64,000 bases of DNA, taken from Aptenodytes patagonicus (Eukaryota > Chordata > Aves > Sphenisciformes > Spheniscidae). Position 1 is the stretch's first letter, and each line of letters begins with the position of its first letter. The position numbers and the translations under genes were made by a program. The notes beneath the pieces were generated by a model. It saw nothing but the letters and a program-made list of their open reading frames with translations, made no database searches and was not told the DNA's origin. This document shows positions 20,441 through 31,400 of this stretch, piece by piece. Location: contig NC_134963.1 of the NCBI RefSeq assembly GCF_965638725.1, forward strand, positions 10,072,501 to 10,136,500. Reading direction: 5' to 3'.

Positions 20441-23329
20441 ACTAACATTGTTTTCTCTCAAGAGCAGTGTGGGGGGAGGAGGGTTCTATAATATCCATTT
20501 GTTTGCAAGGGAAATGAGATGTAGGAAGTTTTGTGTCAAAAGCATCCTCTAGTGTTGATTGTCCTCTTCTGAGATGCCTAGGGCATGCTTTCTCAGACCA
20601 TTTGGCATTATACATCATTTCATTATGTTCAAATCACAGCTCTTGCTGTCCTCAGCTGCAGTTACAAATGCTTGAGACTTCTGTATTTCAGACCCTGGGC
20701 CTCAGTTTGTTATGCAGGGGAAAAAAAGAAAACATATCTGAAGTATTATGGCATAACTGAATTGTGAACTGTATGCTGCCAGCTGGGAAGGAAGCCAATT
20801 AGAAATATTTGATTGCTTTAATGATAGACAGCCCATTCTCTTCCTGCAACCTCCTGCTTGGATTTCTGCCCAAGTAGAGGGAACTTGGTGACCTGAGACC
20901 TAGTGCCTCATGTCACTCCTCAGTATTCGACTATGAGGCTACTGCAAAGGCAGTTTTGCTGTGTCTGGAGCCCACTGACATGGACAGTTTAGTGGGGTGG
21001 ATCAGATCTTCAGCAACTTTTATTTTAGGGGTAGGATGCTGTCCACTTGTTACGTAGAGCCCCATTCCCATATTTTTCACTAGTTAGTTTCCAGATTTAT
21101 TTGGCCTGCCATTTCTGCATTCCTAACTCTCAACCTAACCTGGAGAGGCCCTACTTCTAGGCCATTTCCTAGGAAATATCTCAAAAGTACTGATGATTCT
21201 ATTTCATTAACAGAGGGGTCTTATCTAGAACATTTTTTCACTATACTTCATTGATTTTTATCTAAAGTGGGATTCTCCTGTGAAGCAAGACCCTGTGGGA
21301 AAAAAGTACCCATGTAACAGAAGAATTTCACAGTACATGTGGACAGGGGACAAAATTGAATTGTCTAATCTAGATAATCCCTATTTTCTTGATATTTAAA
21401 TTTGAAATCTAATAATATCTCAAGGTATGATGTTTATGTAATTTTTAAAGATTAAATAGAAAAAAGAGGAAAAATTAAATACGCAGTGTTCACGGATGCC
21501 TCGTGAGGGGCATTTAAGTCTGATGCAATTAATCTTAGACGGTTGCCTAGACATCTGAGCCCCTACACTGCTGAAGTAAATTGACATCCACTTTGTTGAC
21601 CAGCAGGGAAGGACACAGCATTCTTAACTTTTCAGTTTCACAGCTAAGAATCCGGAATCTCAGGTTCTTCCCAGTTTTTTAGGACTAAAACTTGTGTGTT
21701 CCACACACGCTGAGCTCTTGTCGTGGTCTCTTAGAACTCCTAGATTCCCAATTCCCATCTCCACTCCTAAAGCTGCTCTTCCCAATACTATTTCAGCTTG
21801 CTGATTCAGTTTAAAAATAACCTTCTCCACTCTGTCCCTGCATGCCCCCCCCCCCCCCCCCCCCCGGGCTGCCTTTAGCCCTGGTCTCTTCCCTGATCCA
21901 GTTTGCCACACAGCTCCACAAAAGTTACATTGGCATGATTATGGAGAAATCATAGAAATGAAACAAGTGGCAAGGGAAAAGCTGTTTTTAAATACTTCTC
22001 CCGAAACAGGCAAACTTCTGCCAAATATGGCAAGTCATACTCAGCAAAAACCTCATCAGTTGGCACATCCAGTGCTATGGCTGTCCTCGGGCTCTGACTG
22101 TGCCTGGGACAGAGGGGGACAAACACCGTGATGCTGGGTGGTTCCTCCAAGCTGCGCAATGGTGTCCTGCTGGAAGACATTCTGTAAGGGGCACTATTCC
22201 TTCACTACCTTTCATGTGACAACCTGCGCACACCCCATTGTCCTCCGACACTGAAATTCCAACTCTTCTTACTGCCGATACCCTGGTGACATACCCATTG
22301 AGTGTAGGACAGTTGGGAGGCCTTGACCTACAGCAACTTATGACATAAGCTGTTGACCTTTATTAATAGAACATTGAAAAAACTTGATTACAGTGGCATA
22401 AGGACCTTTGCAAGAAGAAAAATACTCGGTGAAAAAAGACATCCTGAATCTGACATGCAGGGCATAAAAACCTGCCAATGACTGGAAGTGACTTGCTGTG
22501 GCCTCTTCTGGAAGGGATGAGAAGACAGCGGGTTAAAAAGTCTGGATAACATTTGCCTAAGCCACTGAAGTTAGTGAAGAGAGAATTAGCTGAATGTCAA
22601 GAGACTTTCTCCTCATGACACATGCAGAGTCCTGGTTAACAGTGAACCTCTCATCATCGTAACAGCAACCCCTGCATACATCTCTGCTTTTGCTACAGAT
22701 TGTGAAATGATTTAGCTGACTCAGCGGGGAAAAAATGTCCTAGAGTTGTCAGTGTTTAACCTGTTCTGTGTTGATTATGATGTAGGAAACCCTGTGTTGT
22801 CTAAGCATCAGCCATTTGCTTCACAGGTGAAGGAAAATCAAGTAGAGGTAGTTTGCACTAAGGGATTAAAATGCTTCTATTTAGTACACTAGATGCTATG
22901 CATTTCTGAAATCGTACTGAAACATACCTATAATCTAAAATTCGCATGTGTTGACCACATCCGAGTTTGCATAGTGCATTCGCTGTTGTTACCAGGCTAG
23001 AGCACCACAGCGATGCCCCTTCCAGCTCCCTTTCTATGCATGCCGTAGTTGTGCAGCCTTTCATCCGTTGCACTGAAGTCTTGGGTTTCTGGGGGTATTT
23101 TGTGGCTTGTGGCAGAAGCCCAGAGCGTATGTTCCTGTGATCCCTTCTTGACCCTTCTTCACTGAGGAAATCTTCAACGATTTGTTAAGCTAATGTTGCT
23201 CACTGTGTCACGCTAAGGATGCCACTATCTTGTCTTCAGTTGTAACAAAGTATATTTAGGAAAAGAGCTGGCAATTTGTAGAGCGTGGTGTTATTCCTTC
23301 TGCCAGTGGGCTAGGGACTCACCCCAGAG
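20441..23329. other. Intergenic DNA, mostly featureless
   Basis: No exon or RNA gene recognised. It contains the C21 homopolymer at 21845-21865. Open frames at 21660-21911 and 21950-22180 on the minus strand are short and have no recognisable domain. Confidence 0.45.
21845..21865. repeat. Homopolymer tract of 21 C
   Basis: Twenty-one uninterrupted C followed by GGG. This is the longest homopolymer I saw in the window. Its length is probably polymorphic and may be miscounted in the assembly. Confidence 0.85.
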
Positions 23330-23620
23330 CTGGAAAACATTGTGCTTCATAACCAGCAAGGGATCTCGCATCAGTTTGTCTGATCCCCCTTGTAACTGAT
23401 TTATACTTTTAGGCTCTGTAACATCTTGTGTTACCGAGTTCCACAACTTAGTTGTACATACTTTTAAAGGAAAACTGTACCATTGGCTGCCATCCAGTTC
23501 TTGTAGTGCGAGACTGAAATAAAAATCACCCATACACCTTTTCCACACCATTCATGGAGGTTTCATAGACTTGCATTAACAGACAAGCCAAAGATCCCGG
23601 GTTACCTAGTCTCCTCTAAC
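23330..23620 (-). mobile_element. Decayed ancient CR1/L3-type LINE fragment (3' coding end)
   Basis: The minus strand reads VCTTKLWNSVTQDVTEPKSIN, the counterpart of the CR1 C-terminal pattern FFT-x-R-V-x2-W-N-x-LP-x2-V. On the plus strand, GAGTTCCACAACTTA, CCAGTTCTTGTAGTG and CACACCATTCATGG follow the old LINE consensus in the right order. The copy ends about 200 bp before the ZNRF3 CpG island. Edges are approximate. Confidence 0.65.
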
Positions 23621-24549
23621 GGACGCAATTGCAGAGTACTGAGTTCAAGGAGCCGGATCAGCCATTCCTGCCCTACACACAAACGAGGAGCCTGTTGGAT
23701 GCTGGCAGTCTGCTGGAAATGGCAGGCGTTAGCGGAACGCCACGCACATGCCACAGCGGAGCAGCGTCTCTCCAGAGAATCGGTGACTTTGGTACATGTG
23801 GTTATAGAGGCACAGCTCCCGCCCGCTCGGGGCGCGTCCACCCGGGGTCGTGTACCACCGGCGGGGCTGCGGCCGTGCAGCGGTCACGCCCGGGGCTTCG
23901 CGCCTAACGCACTCGGCCATTCCCCGGCGCCGGCGAGGGGCGGCTGGCGGCTGCGAGCCGCGGCAGCGCCGGGAGGCGGCCCCGGCCGGCCCGCTCCAGC
24001 CCCCCGGGCCGCAGACCGCCGCCGCTCCGCGACGGCTGCCAGGCCGCGGGCCAGGCAGGCCGCCAGCCCCGCCACCGGCGGGAAGGGCCCCGACGGACGC
24101 GGGCCCGGGCGCGCGCCACAGGCCGCCGGGGCCGCCGCTCGCGTCCCGGGCGCGCCCGGCCCGGCCCTGCAGGCCCGGCCGCGTGGGAGGCCGACTGCCG
24201 GCAGGGCCTGCCCGAGCGCCGCGCCGCGCGGGTCTCCCCCGCCCGCTCTCGGGTCTCCGGCGGCGTTCGGGCCCCGCGCGGAGCCGGGGCGGGCGGCCCG
24301 CGGCCGCGGAGCCGGGCGCCGCTCCGCTCGGCCGGGCTCGGCGGGGCTGCGGGCCGTGTGTGCGCCGAGGGAGGGACGGAGCGGGTCAGAGCCGCGCGGA
24401 GGGCGGGGATAACCCCGTGGTGGCCGTCACGTGGAGCAGATGAAAGGGAAGCGGCTTGGCAGGGCGGAGAGGAGCCGGGGCGAGGGACGGGGAGCGCGGG
24501 GCAGGCGGCGGCGAGGAGCGGGGCGCAGCGCGGCGGGAGGGCTGCTGCC

Positions 24550-24561
24550 ATGGGGCGCTGA
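24550..24561 (+). promoter_or_regulatory. Upstream ORF 1 of ZNRF3 (Met-Gly-Arg-stop)
   Basis: A three-codon ORF with a near-optimal initiation context (GCCATGG), 94 nt upstream of the ZNRF3 start and in another frame. If the mRNA begins upstream of it, most scanning ribosomes should meet it first. Its presence in the mature 5' UTR is an inference, since the TSS is unknown. Confidence 0.5.
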
Positions 24562-24605
24562 CCCGCCCGGGACCCCGGCCCCGGAGCTGGAGCCGCTCGG
24601 GAGCG

Positions 24606-24647
24606 ATGTGCGGCGGCGGGGCGCCGCTCCCCCCCGCCGCGCGATGA
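24606..24647 (+). promoter_or_regulatory. Upstream ORF 2 of ZNRF3, stop overlapping the main start (ATGA)
   Basis: A 13-codon ORF (MCGGGAPLPPAAR) with G at -3. Its TGA stop at 24645-24647 overlaps the ZNRF3 ATG at 24644-24646. That arrangement could allow termination-reinitiation or block the main start. It lies in a different frame from ZNRF3. Confidence 0.5.
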
Positions 24648-24871
24648 GGGGCTGCGGGGCCGGCGCGGGGCTGGCCGTGCCGCCGCCGCTGCTGCTCGGG
24701 CTGCTGCTGGCCGCGGCGCCGGGCGCGGCGCTGGGCAAGGAGACGGCGTTCGTGGAGGTGGTGCTCTTCGAGTCCAGCCCCAGCGGCGACTACACCACCT
24801 ACACCACGGGGCTGCAGGGCCGCTTCTCCCGCGCGGGGGCCACGCTGAGCGCCGAGGGCGAGATCGTGCAG
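24644..24871 (+). CDS. ZNRF3: ZNRF3 exon 1 coding part (zinc and RING finger 3), residues 1-76
   Basis: ZNRF3 is a single-pass membrane E3 ubiquitin ligase that ubiquitinates Frizzled and LRP6 and so damps Wnt signalling; R-spondin with LGR4/5/6 removes it from the surface. This exon gives the signal peptide (hydrophobic LLLGLLLAAAPGAALG, about residues 15-31) and the first 45 residues of the protease-associated-like ectodomain, beginning KETAFVEVVLFESSPSGDY and ending AEGEIVQ, practically the same as mammalian ZNRF3. The donor CAG|GTGAGC at 24872 is phase 0. The transmembrane segment and RING domain lie on later exons outside the window. The start was chosen because G is at -3 and it gives a normal signal peptide; an in-frame upstream ATG at 24440 would add 68 Arg-rich residues. 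Identification is secure, the start moderately so. Confidence 0.93.
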
Positions 24872-25405
24872 GTGAGCGCCGGCCGGGGGGCGCCGCCTGC
24901 CCCAAGATGGCTCCGCGGGCCCGGCCGCCCGTCACCTGGCGGCACAAAGCCCGCGCCGGGCCGGGCCCGCCGCCCCACGTGCGCCGCGCGGCCCGGGGGC
25001 GCGGGGCGCCGCGGCCGCGGTGACAGATGCGCGCCCGCGCACAAAGGCCCCGACGCGCCCCGCGCCGGCGGCGCGGCCGCCGAGCCCCGGCCTCACCTTG
25101 CCGGGCCGGCGCCGGCGCGGAGCCCCGCGGACGGCGGGCGGCGGCGCCGCCGCGCTCGCCCCGTTTGACAGCCGGGCGCGCAGCGGGAGCGGGCCGAGCC
25201 GCGGAGCAGCGCGGAGCCGAGGGCCGCCTTCCGCGCGCGGCGGGCCCCGGCGGGCTGCGCGCCGCTCCGCACGCGCCCTCGCACCTCCCGCGGCTGCCGG
25301 GCGCGGGGCGGCGCGGTGCCCGCGCGGCGGGGCGGCGGCGGGGGCGGGGAGCCTGCCCGCCGCGCGCTCCGCGGGGGCGGGGCCGCGCGGTGCGGTGCGC
25401 TGTGC

Positions 25406-25431
25406 GGGGCTGCGCGGGGGGCGGGCCGGGG
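25406..25431 (+). other. Potential G-quadruplex in early ZNRF3 intron 1
   Basis: Four G runs (G4, G6, G3 and G4) separated by loops of 6, 1 and 2 bases fit the canonical G-quadruplex pattern on the non-template strand about 540 nt downstream of the exon 1 donor. Such motifs are common near CpG-island starts. Folding is inferred. Confidence 0.5.
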
Positions 25432-28400
25432 CGGCCGGCGGAGGTGCGGGGCGCCGCCTCCTTCGCCTCGGGTCCTCCCCGCTCCCCGGGACGGCCGTCA
25501 CCGCGGCGCGCCCGCGGGGGAGCCCGGTGTGAGAACGCGGCAGAAAGCGTTCGCCGCGACACGCGCGTGGGCCGCTGCGGGCCCTTGCTTGTCATCCTCG
25601 CGTCCGTTGGGGCACCTGGTTTTACGTGGACCGCTGCGATCGCATACCTGTTGCTCCTGCGCGTGGAGCTCATTTTCAGTGAGATTCCTTCACAACGTAA
25701 AATTCCTCGTAAAGCTGCTCTCGACTTCCTCACCGGAGAAATGATTTTTGTATTTGTCTGAACGCGGCTACTCTTTGCTCTGTTTGAAACTCCTGAAGTG
25801 CTTATCTAGTTCCTTTGTAGTCGCTTGTAATTGTTGACTTTATTTTTTTCCCCCTTTGGCTAAGTAAAGAAAAATGACTTAAATGGTGTTTTAATAAGTT
25901 TGACTCTTAAGCAATTGCCAATAGCAACCCTTATTTCTCATTAACAGCTGCGGAGTTTGTTTGCTTGAGTTCCATATATGTGCACATACATACACACACG
26001 TAAACATATATATAAAATTTTTAAAAAGCCAACTGGTGGCGAGTAAGCCCTAAAAACAACTGGTAAAGCTCTACAGGCACACATGCATTACTATCACAAT
26101 AACCTTTTTTTTTTTTTCCTTCCCTTCTTTTAAAGTAAAGAGTACTGCTTTTGAGTGCTTGTTATTTCAAAACAGTTTCAACCGGGAGGATTTCTTAGAA
26201 AAGTTCTCTTGCAGGCAGAAGAGTTGTGAGGACAAGCTGCTGATATAAGGGCTTTTATTTACTCTTCCAGAGAAAAGAGGGAGGGACCAATAAATTTATA
26301 CTTCTGACATTTTTGAAAAAGGTGGTGCTGGTAGGGGCTGAAGCAGACATTGACGTTTTCCAACCTTTTGGTGCATTATCAAACAATACGTGTCAGACTT
26401 AACACTGGGTCTTTGGGGATAACAGGAGACTCTAAAGTTTCCTTTTGTGTCAGGTGTTAGTGTTAAGAACAGAATGGAGGCCATTTACTGAGGTCATACT
26501 TTCCTTGAGATTGTAAGTGAAAGTGGAGAAAAAGCATACTGTTTTGTTAAGACTCAGATTTGCATAACTTGAAACGAATGTATTAAAGGGACTTTTGTAG
26601 GCCGTATTATGTATGACATCAACTGCCTGCTTCCTCCTAATACCTGAATAGGCAGCCCCCCAAATAGGAAAGACTACCGTGAAAGCCAAATCATGTGGCA
26701 AATCTTTTACAGTCATTTATCACTCAAAAGCTTTTTTGCTTATCCATCTGTACATATACTAGATAACATGCATCAGGAACAGGCTATTTTTTTTTCCCGA
26801 GCCGCCGTGTGTGCTGTTTTTTTTTCAGAGAAGAGAATATGGCAGACGTTGCTCCAGAGCAGCTAGACTGAATGCTATCAGTCATATTTTCACTGTTGAG
26901 ATTTTAGATTACATACAGCATCTCCCGTCAGTGTCATGCTTCCTTCATCGCCTCCTGAAAGTGAGTTTTTCAGAGCCAAGATTTATAAAGATTTGCACAG
27001 CATTGTCTTGCCTCCCTTTTTCAGCTAGGCTATATATTTATGGAACTATATGAATCTGCTGTTCTGGATCATCATTTAAAGCTCACGGTGAGGTTTAGAA
27101 AAGGATCATGAAGCTAGTGCCACTAAGAACCCGTTCAACAGTAGCTAGTGGTACATCAGTCAGGGAAGCAAGCTCTTCTTGGCTCCAACCACTTTGTCAG
27201 TGCACACAGCTCTTTCAAGATTAAGATGCATTTTTCTTTAAAATGAAATATTAGAAATTCTTGAAAATCAGGCACACATTAAAGAATGGATCAAAGGAAT
27301 TGTGGTTTTGGGACTACACAAAGACTTACTTTTGTTTATGTTAATAGCATCAATTACTCATTGGTCTTGAAAGTCTGAACAAAAAAAAAAAACACCTTAA
27401 GAAACAATGCGCTTTCAGCTTTTGATAGGTCATACATTCACTCCTAAACTGGTTATTGGTCAGATCCTATCCAGCAGTGGTATGCTGTTATATTGTTTCT
27501 CATGTTATTGTGAACAAGTCTTATTAGGGTCAAGCGTCTACCAGAATAACTCTTCAGAGAGATGAAATGTTCATACGTTTTCTTTCATGTGGCCGCAGTT
27601 TGTATTCAGCAAACTCATCCTTAGGTTGCTGTGTCAGCTGGTCCGTAAACTGCTCGAAGGTCTAACCGTCTCGGTGGTATCTGGCATACTGGAATATTAT
27701 GTGTTTCTTGGGGCAATATCCTGGCCATTAGTATGGTTGAGATTGGAAATTGAAAACGTCTGATTAGAGAGTGATTGTGAAAACAAGACTTTGTTGAAAC
27801 CTCTAAAATTATATTTTGCTTTAAAACAAATTATGAATGGTGAACTCCTTATGGTTGAAACTTCTTGTAGCATTCAGACCAAAAGCTCAGATGTAGTTTT
27901 GTGTCAAACTAGATGCTACGTGGCCACAGACTTACAGTGCTAGGACAATGAGCATCACTGATTTGATTAGCGGTGGCTTTTTTGCTCAGAGTGGGACTAC
28001 GTATCTTAATTCTACTTGCACTTGGCAAGATTCTGTTCCAGTTTCTTATTCTGCTTGATAGCTAAGGTGTGGAGCAATGCTGTGTTTCTTACAAAGTTGT
28101 GGTGGTGACAGTACTGCTCAGGTGAGGTGCTGGGAAAAGAGGATCGAATTTAGCGTTTGTTTTAGATTGCATTAAAAACTCTGACATATCAAAAACTTTA
28201 AGTGATACACACTCCTCATTGTTAATTCTCTCTCTTAGTCTTTCTTTTTGCTACTCCTGCCTTAGATGCACTGCTGAATACAGTAATGTAGGTGGGTTGC
28301 CAATATATACAATCTTGAAGAGAAGCAGCATGGAGGAGAGATTTAGGAATAGTATGCCTGGTTTTTCTTGTGCGATAAAAGTTTGGGTGTCGGTTGGTTT

Positions 28401-31400
28401 ATTTCTGCTTGGAAGCCTCAGCAGGGGAATAATGAACTTTATGCAGCCATTGAACTGGAGTGATGTGTAGATTACATAATAATCTCCAGTTGCAGATATT
28501 TTTTGTGCTCAAAAGGTAACGGTTTGGGGAGAACAAGCATAAGTCAGTGCTTTAAGCTCCAGGAAGAAAACAGAAGTGGGACACTTCCCAACTTCTTGCA
28601 CGGCAGTTCCTTGTAGCAATGCTATTGCCCATCTTCTTTCTCTTGCAGAAGATGGGGAGGCTTAGAGCTGGAGTGCAAGACCATGTGCCTGTGTGTTCTT
28701 TCCTTCTGTCTCCCTCCCATTACTTGAATAGTTTTGAACCTTTCCTCTGTTTTCTCAAAATGCAAAAGTTGCTAAAGACTCTCACCTTCTGTCAGGCAGG
28801 TTTCGCACTCTGAAGCATTGGCAGAGTTTTTAACGGCGTTGAAAGCAGTGACTTGAAACAACTGTGCAGATATATAGATGTCTGGCAATGATCAGGGGAG
28901 GCTGAGTCAAGGGAATGTTTGTGTCCTTTGAGAATGGAAAACAAAAATGTGTATTTTGGGGTTTTTTTTGTTGTTGTTTCGTGAGCAGGCAGGTTAAGTT
29001 TCTTCTTGTTTGAGTTGAGTGCCTGAAGGCCATTCAAATTGAGGAAGTGGAATTATTTGTGGCTTTGAGTCACTGTCTTGTTGGATGTTTTCTTTGCTAG
29101 TTATCCTCTTAGAATATGAAGACACCTGTGATTGGGTTTGTGTTAGTTTCCATACCTTAACTGTAAAGCTGTGGCTTACAGTAATGATCCTGAGGACATC
29201 AGGGATAATACATTTCTCTGATAAAACTGAGTTCCTAGTACCAGTTTTTGGGGCTTCAGGTTTGCTTTGTCATCGTGTCCTTGGAGTGAAGTATCTTGGA
29301 GTTGAGCCGCCATTGGAACGTGGCACTTTCATTCTGATGGAAAACAAAGAGCTGACAGCCTGTGGATGCTGAGAATGGGATCAGGAGAAGGGCTGTTCAG
29401 CATTTACTATGTTTCTCTGTTTTGGTACTAAGACAGGAGACCTGGAATGTATCTGTTCTGTCTTGTATGAGAAGTGGGACTAGGTTATAGGTTTTGTCCT
29501 CTCTGATCTTCAGTCTTTGATGTTATGAACAGAGGCTCACAACTGGCAAATGTTGTGAGGCAAGTGGGAATAGTCATCTTTGAGATGTCCATCTTCAGCT
29601 GTTGAATCTAAGCACTGCTTGAGCTTCTCATCTGAACTTGCGTCAGACAGGACCGTGAGTCCCATCACCGTTCTGAAGGCCTGCCAAAAGTTAAGGAGTT
29701 TGTGTTAAACAGATAACAAGGCTGAATCATGAATGGAAGAGACTTAATTGCTGCTGTCTTTTAAAAAAAAACATTCTGAGCTTTCACAGTGCTTATTTCC
29801 TGTTTTAATTTTATTTATTTGTTTATTAAAATTAATAACGGCAAGTCACCGACAGCTCCTTTTTGGTTATAACAGTATCAGGTATGTGTCTGTTGTTATG
29901 TAGTCAGAGCAGTGAGTAATTTCTATACCTGTTGCTTTGCTGCTTTGTGGATCAGAAACCTTGTCTAATCTAAGCTTCAGTTTTTCTTTTGTTTTCTGGT
30001 TATCATTGTATTAAGACTTGACTATCCAGCTGGTGGGAACAAGACTCTTCTATACTACAGCCTTGATATATGCATGGAATAGCAAAATATTTTACAAGTT
30101 TTGCTTGTGCATTTTCGGAAATCTCAGTTCCTTAAAGCATGTGTGCAGGTTTTGAAACCTGAACTGGAGGTTTCAATTTGTTCCATGAGTTGGCAGGGGT
30201 TGTCAATCCTCTCTGTTACGGGAGAGAGTAGATAGGTGAAAAAAAGATGAAAAATGCAGGTTTTGTCTTGTGGACAGCAGGCACCTCTTCTATAGTTTCT
30301 GCAGTGTGCTGTGCCTGATCTGAGCTTGATCGGTGCTTATTCTTCAGTAGTTTCTGCCAGAAGAATGAAGACTGCCCATGCCCAGAGTTGCCTGGCTTCT
30401 TTCAGGGCTGGGGTCCCCTACTCTGTGGCTACTGCTTGAGCTTTTCGTGCTGTGAAAGGAAGGCGTTTTTCATGGGAGTGCAGCAGGTGACTACAGGTCT
30501 GGGTCCTCTACAGGGGAAGGCCAAGATGATAAAGGAAGCATAATTCACATTTAAAATAAGAGGTTGTTAAGGTAAAGACTTGCACAGTTATTGTACCTGG
30601 ACAGCCTTTGTAGAGCGTGTAATGCATAAGCAGCTTGCTTGCAGCAGAAGTATTGTCCTGGGCTTGATCTCAGATTAGATTAATCTAGCTGTTTCCCAGT
30701 TTCCATCCCTCCCTCTGTTCCTCCCCTCCTTTTTTTTTAAGTTTCAGTCATGCTTTAGTCCGTCGTGTACTGTGGCGTGGGGTAGTACACGGGGAGAGTT
30801 GAAGACAGCCCATCAAAGTGTTTTGCATAGGTCGTTCATCCTCTTGTACTGTTTTGTCTTGACACTGGCACTGTCTTCACACTGTGAGCTCCAGCCCGGT
30901 CGCATCATTGCTGCTTTGGTTCACAAGAAGTTGCCTGTTCTCACTGGCTTCCAAATGCAGTGTCATAAATAAGGATCCTTATTCTTTATTAATTCTTCAA
31001 TATTGCAAAATCCAAGATGTCTCTTAGAATGGTGGTGAAAGGACTTGGTAACTCCTTCTGTGCTAGCTACTGGCTGTTGTGTGATGTCTACTTGCAGCTG
31101 TAGTGCTCTGCTTTGAGAATCCTGTATTTGTGCCATCCTCTTAAGGTACACTGCAACACTGTAAGAGAATTTAAGAGGAGGGGGTCAGAGATCATGGTGA
31201 GAAGGGGCACTTGGCTGCTTAAACCTTTTGCGAGAACATCCTTCTTTCTCCTCCCATTGGACAGTTTCATGTCTTCTTTCATATCTTCTGGAAAAAGAAA
31301 CACCTTATGAAAATAGTTAATATAAACCCAAAATTATCATGGAATTTTAAGGGCTAGTAAATCATATTTCCCTAGCTAAAAACTTTGGACTTTCAAGCTT

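Larger units (their letters stand above)
23815..25575. other. CpG island at the ZNRF3 promoter and exon 1
   Basis: About 1.75 kb of extremely GC- and CpG-rich DNA beginning abruptly at the GCCCGCTCGG block and ending in early intron 1. It surrounds the ZNRF3 start and presumably holds its TATA-less promoter. The low stop frequency creates very long spurious frames here, including 609 codons on the minus strand. The transcription start site cannot be read from the sequence. Confidence 0.9.

Noticed and set aside
23904..25733. 609-codon open frame on the minus strand opposite ZNRF3 exon 1
   Set aside because: The protein is almost pure Arg/Ala/Pro/Gly, as expected from CpG-island sequence in which stop codons are rare. 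It has no domain and overlaps the well-supported ZNRF3 exon.
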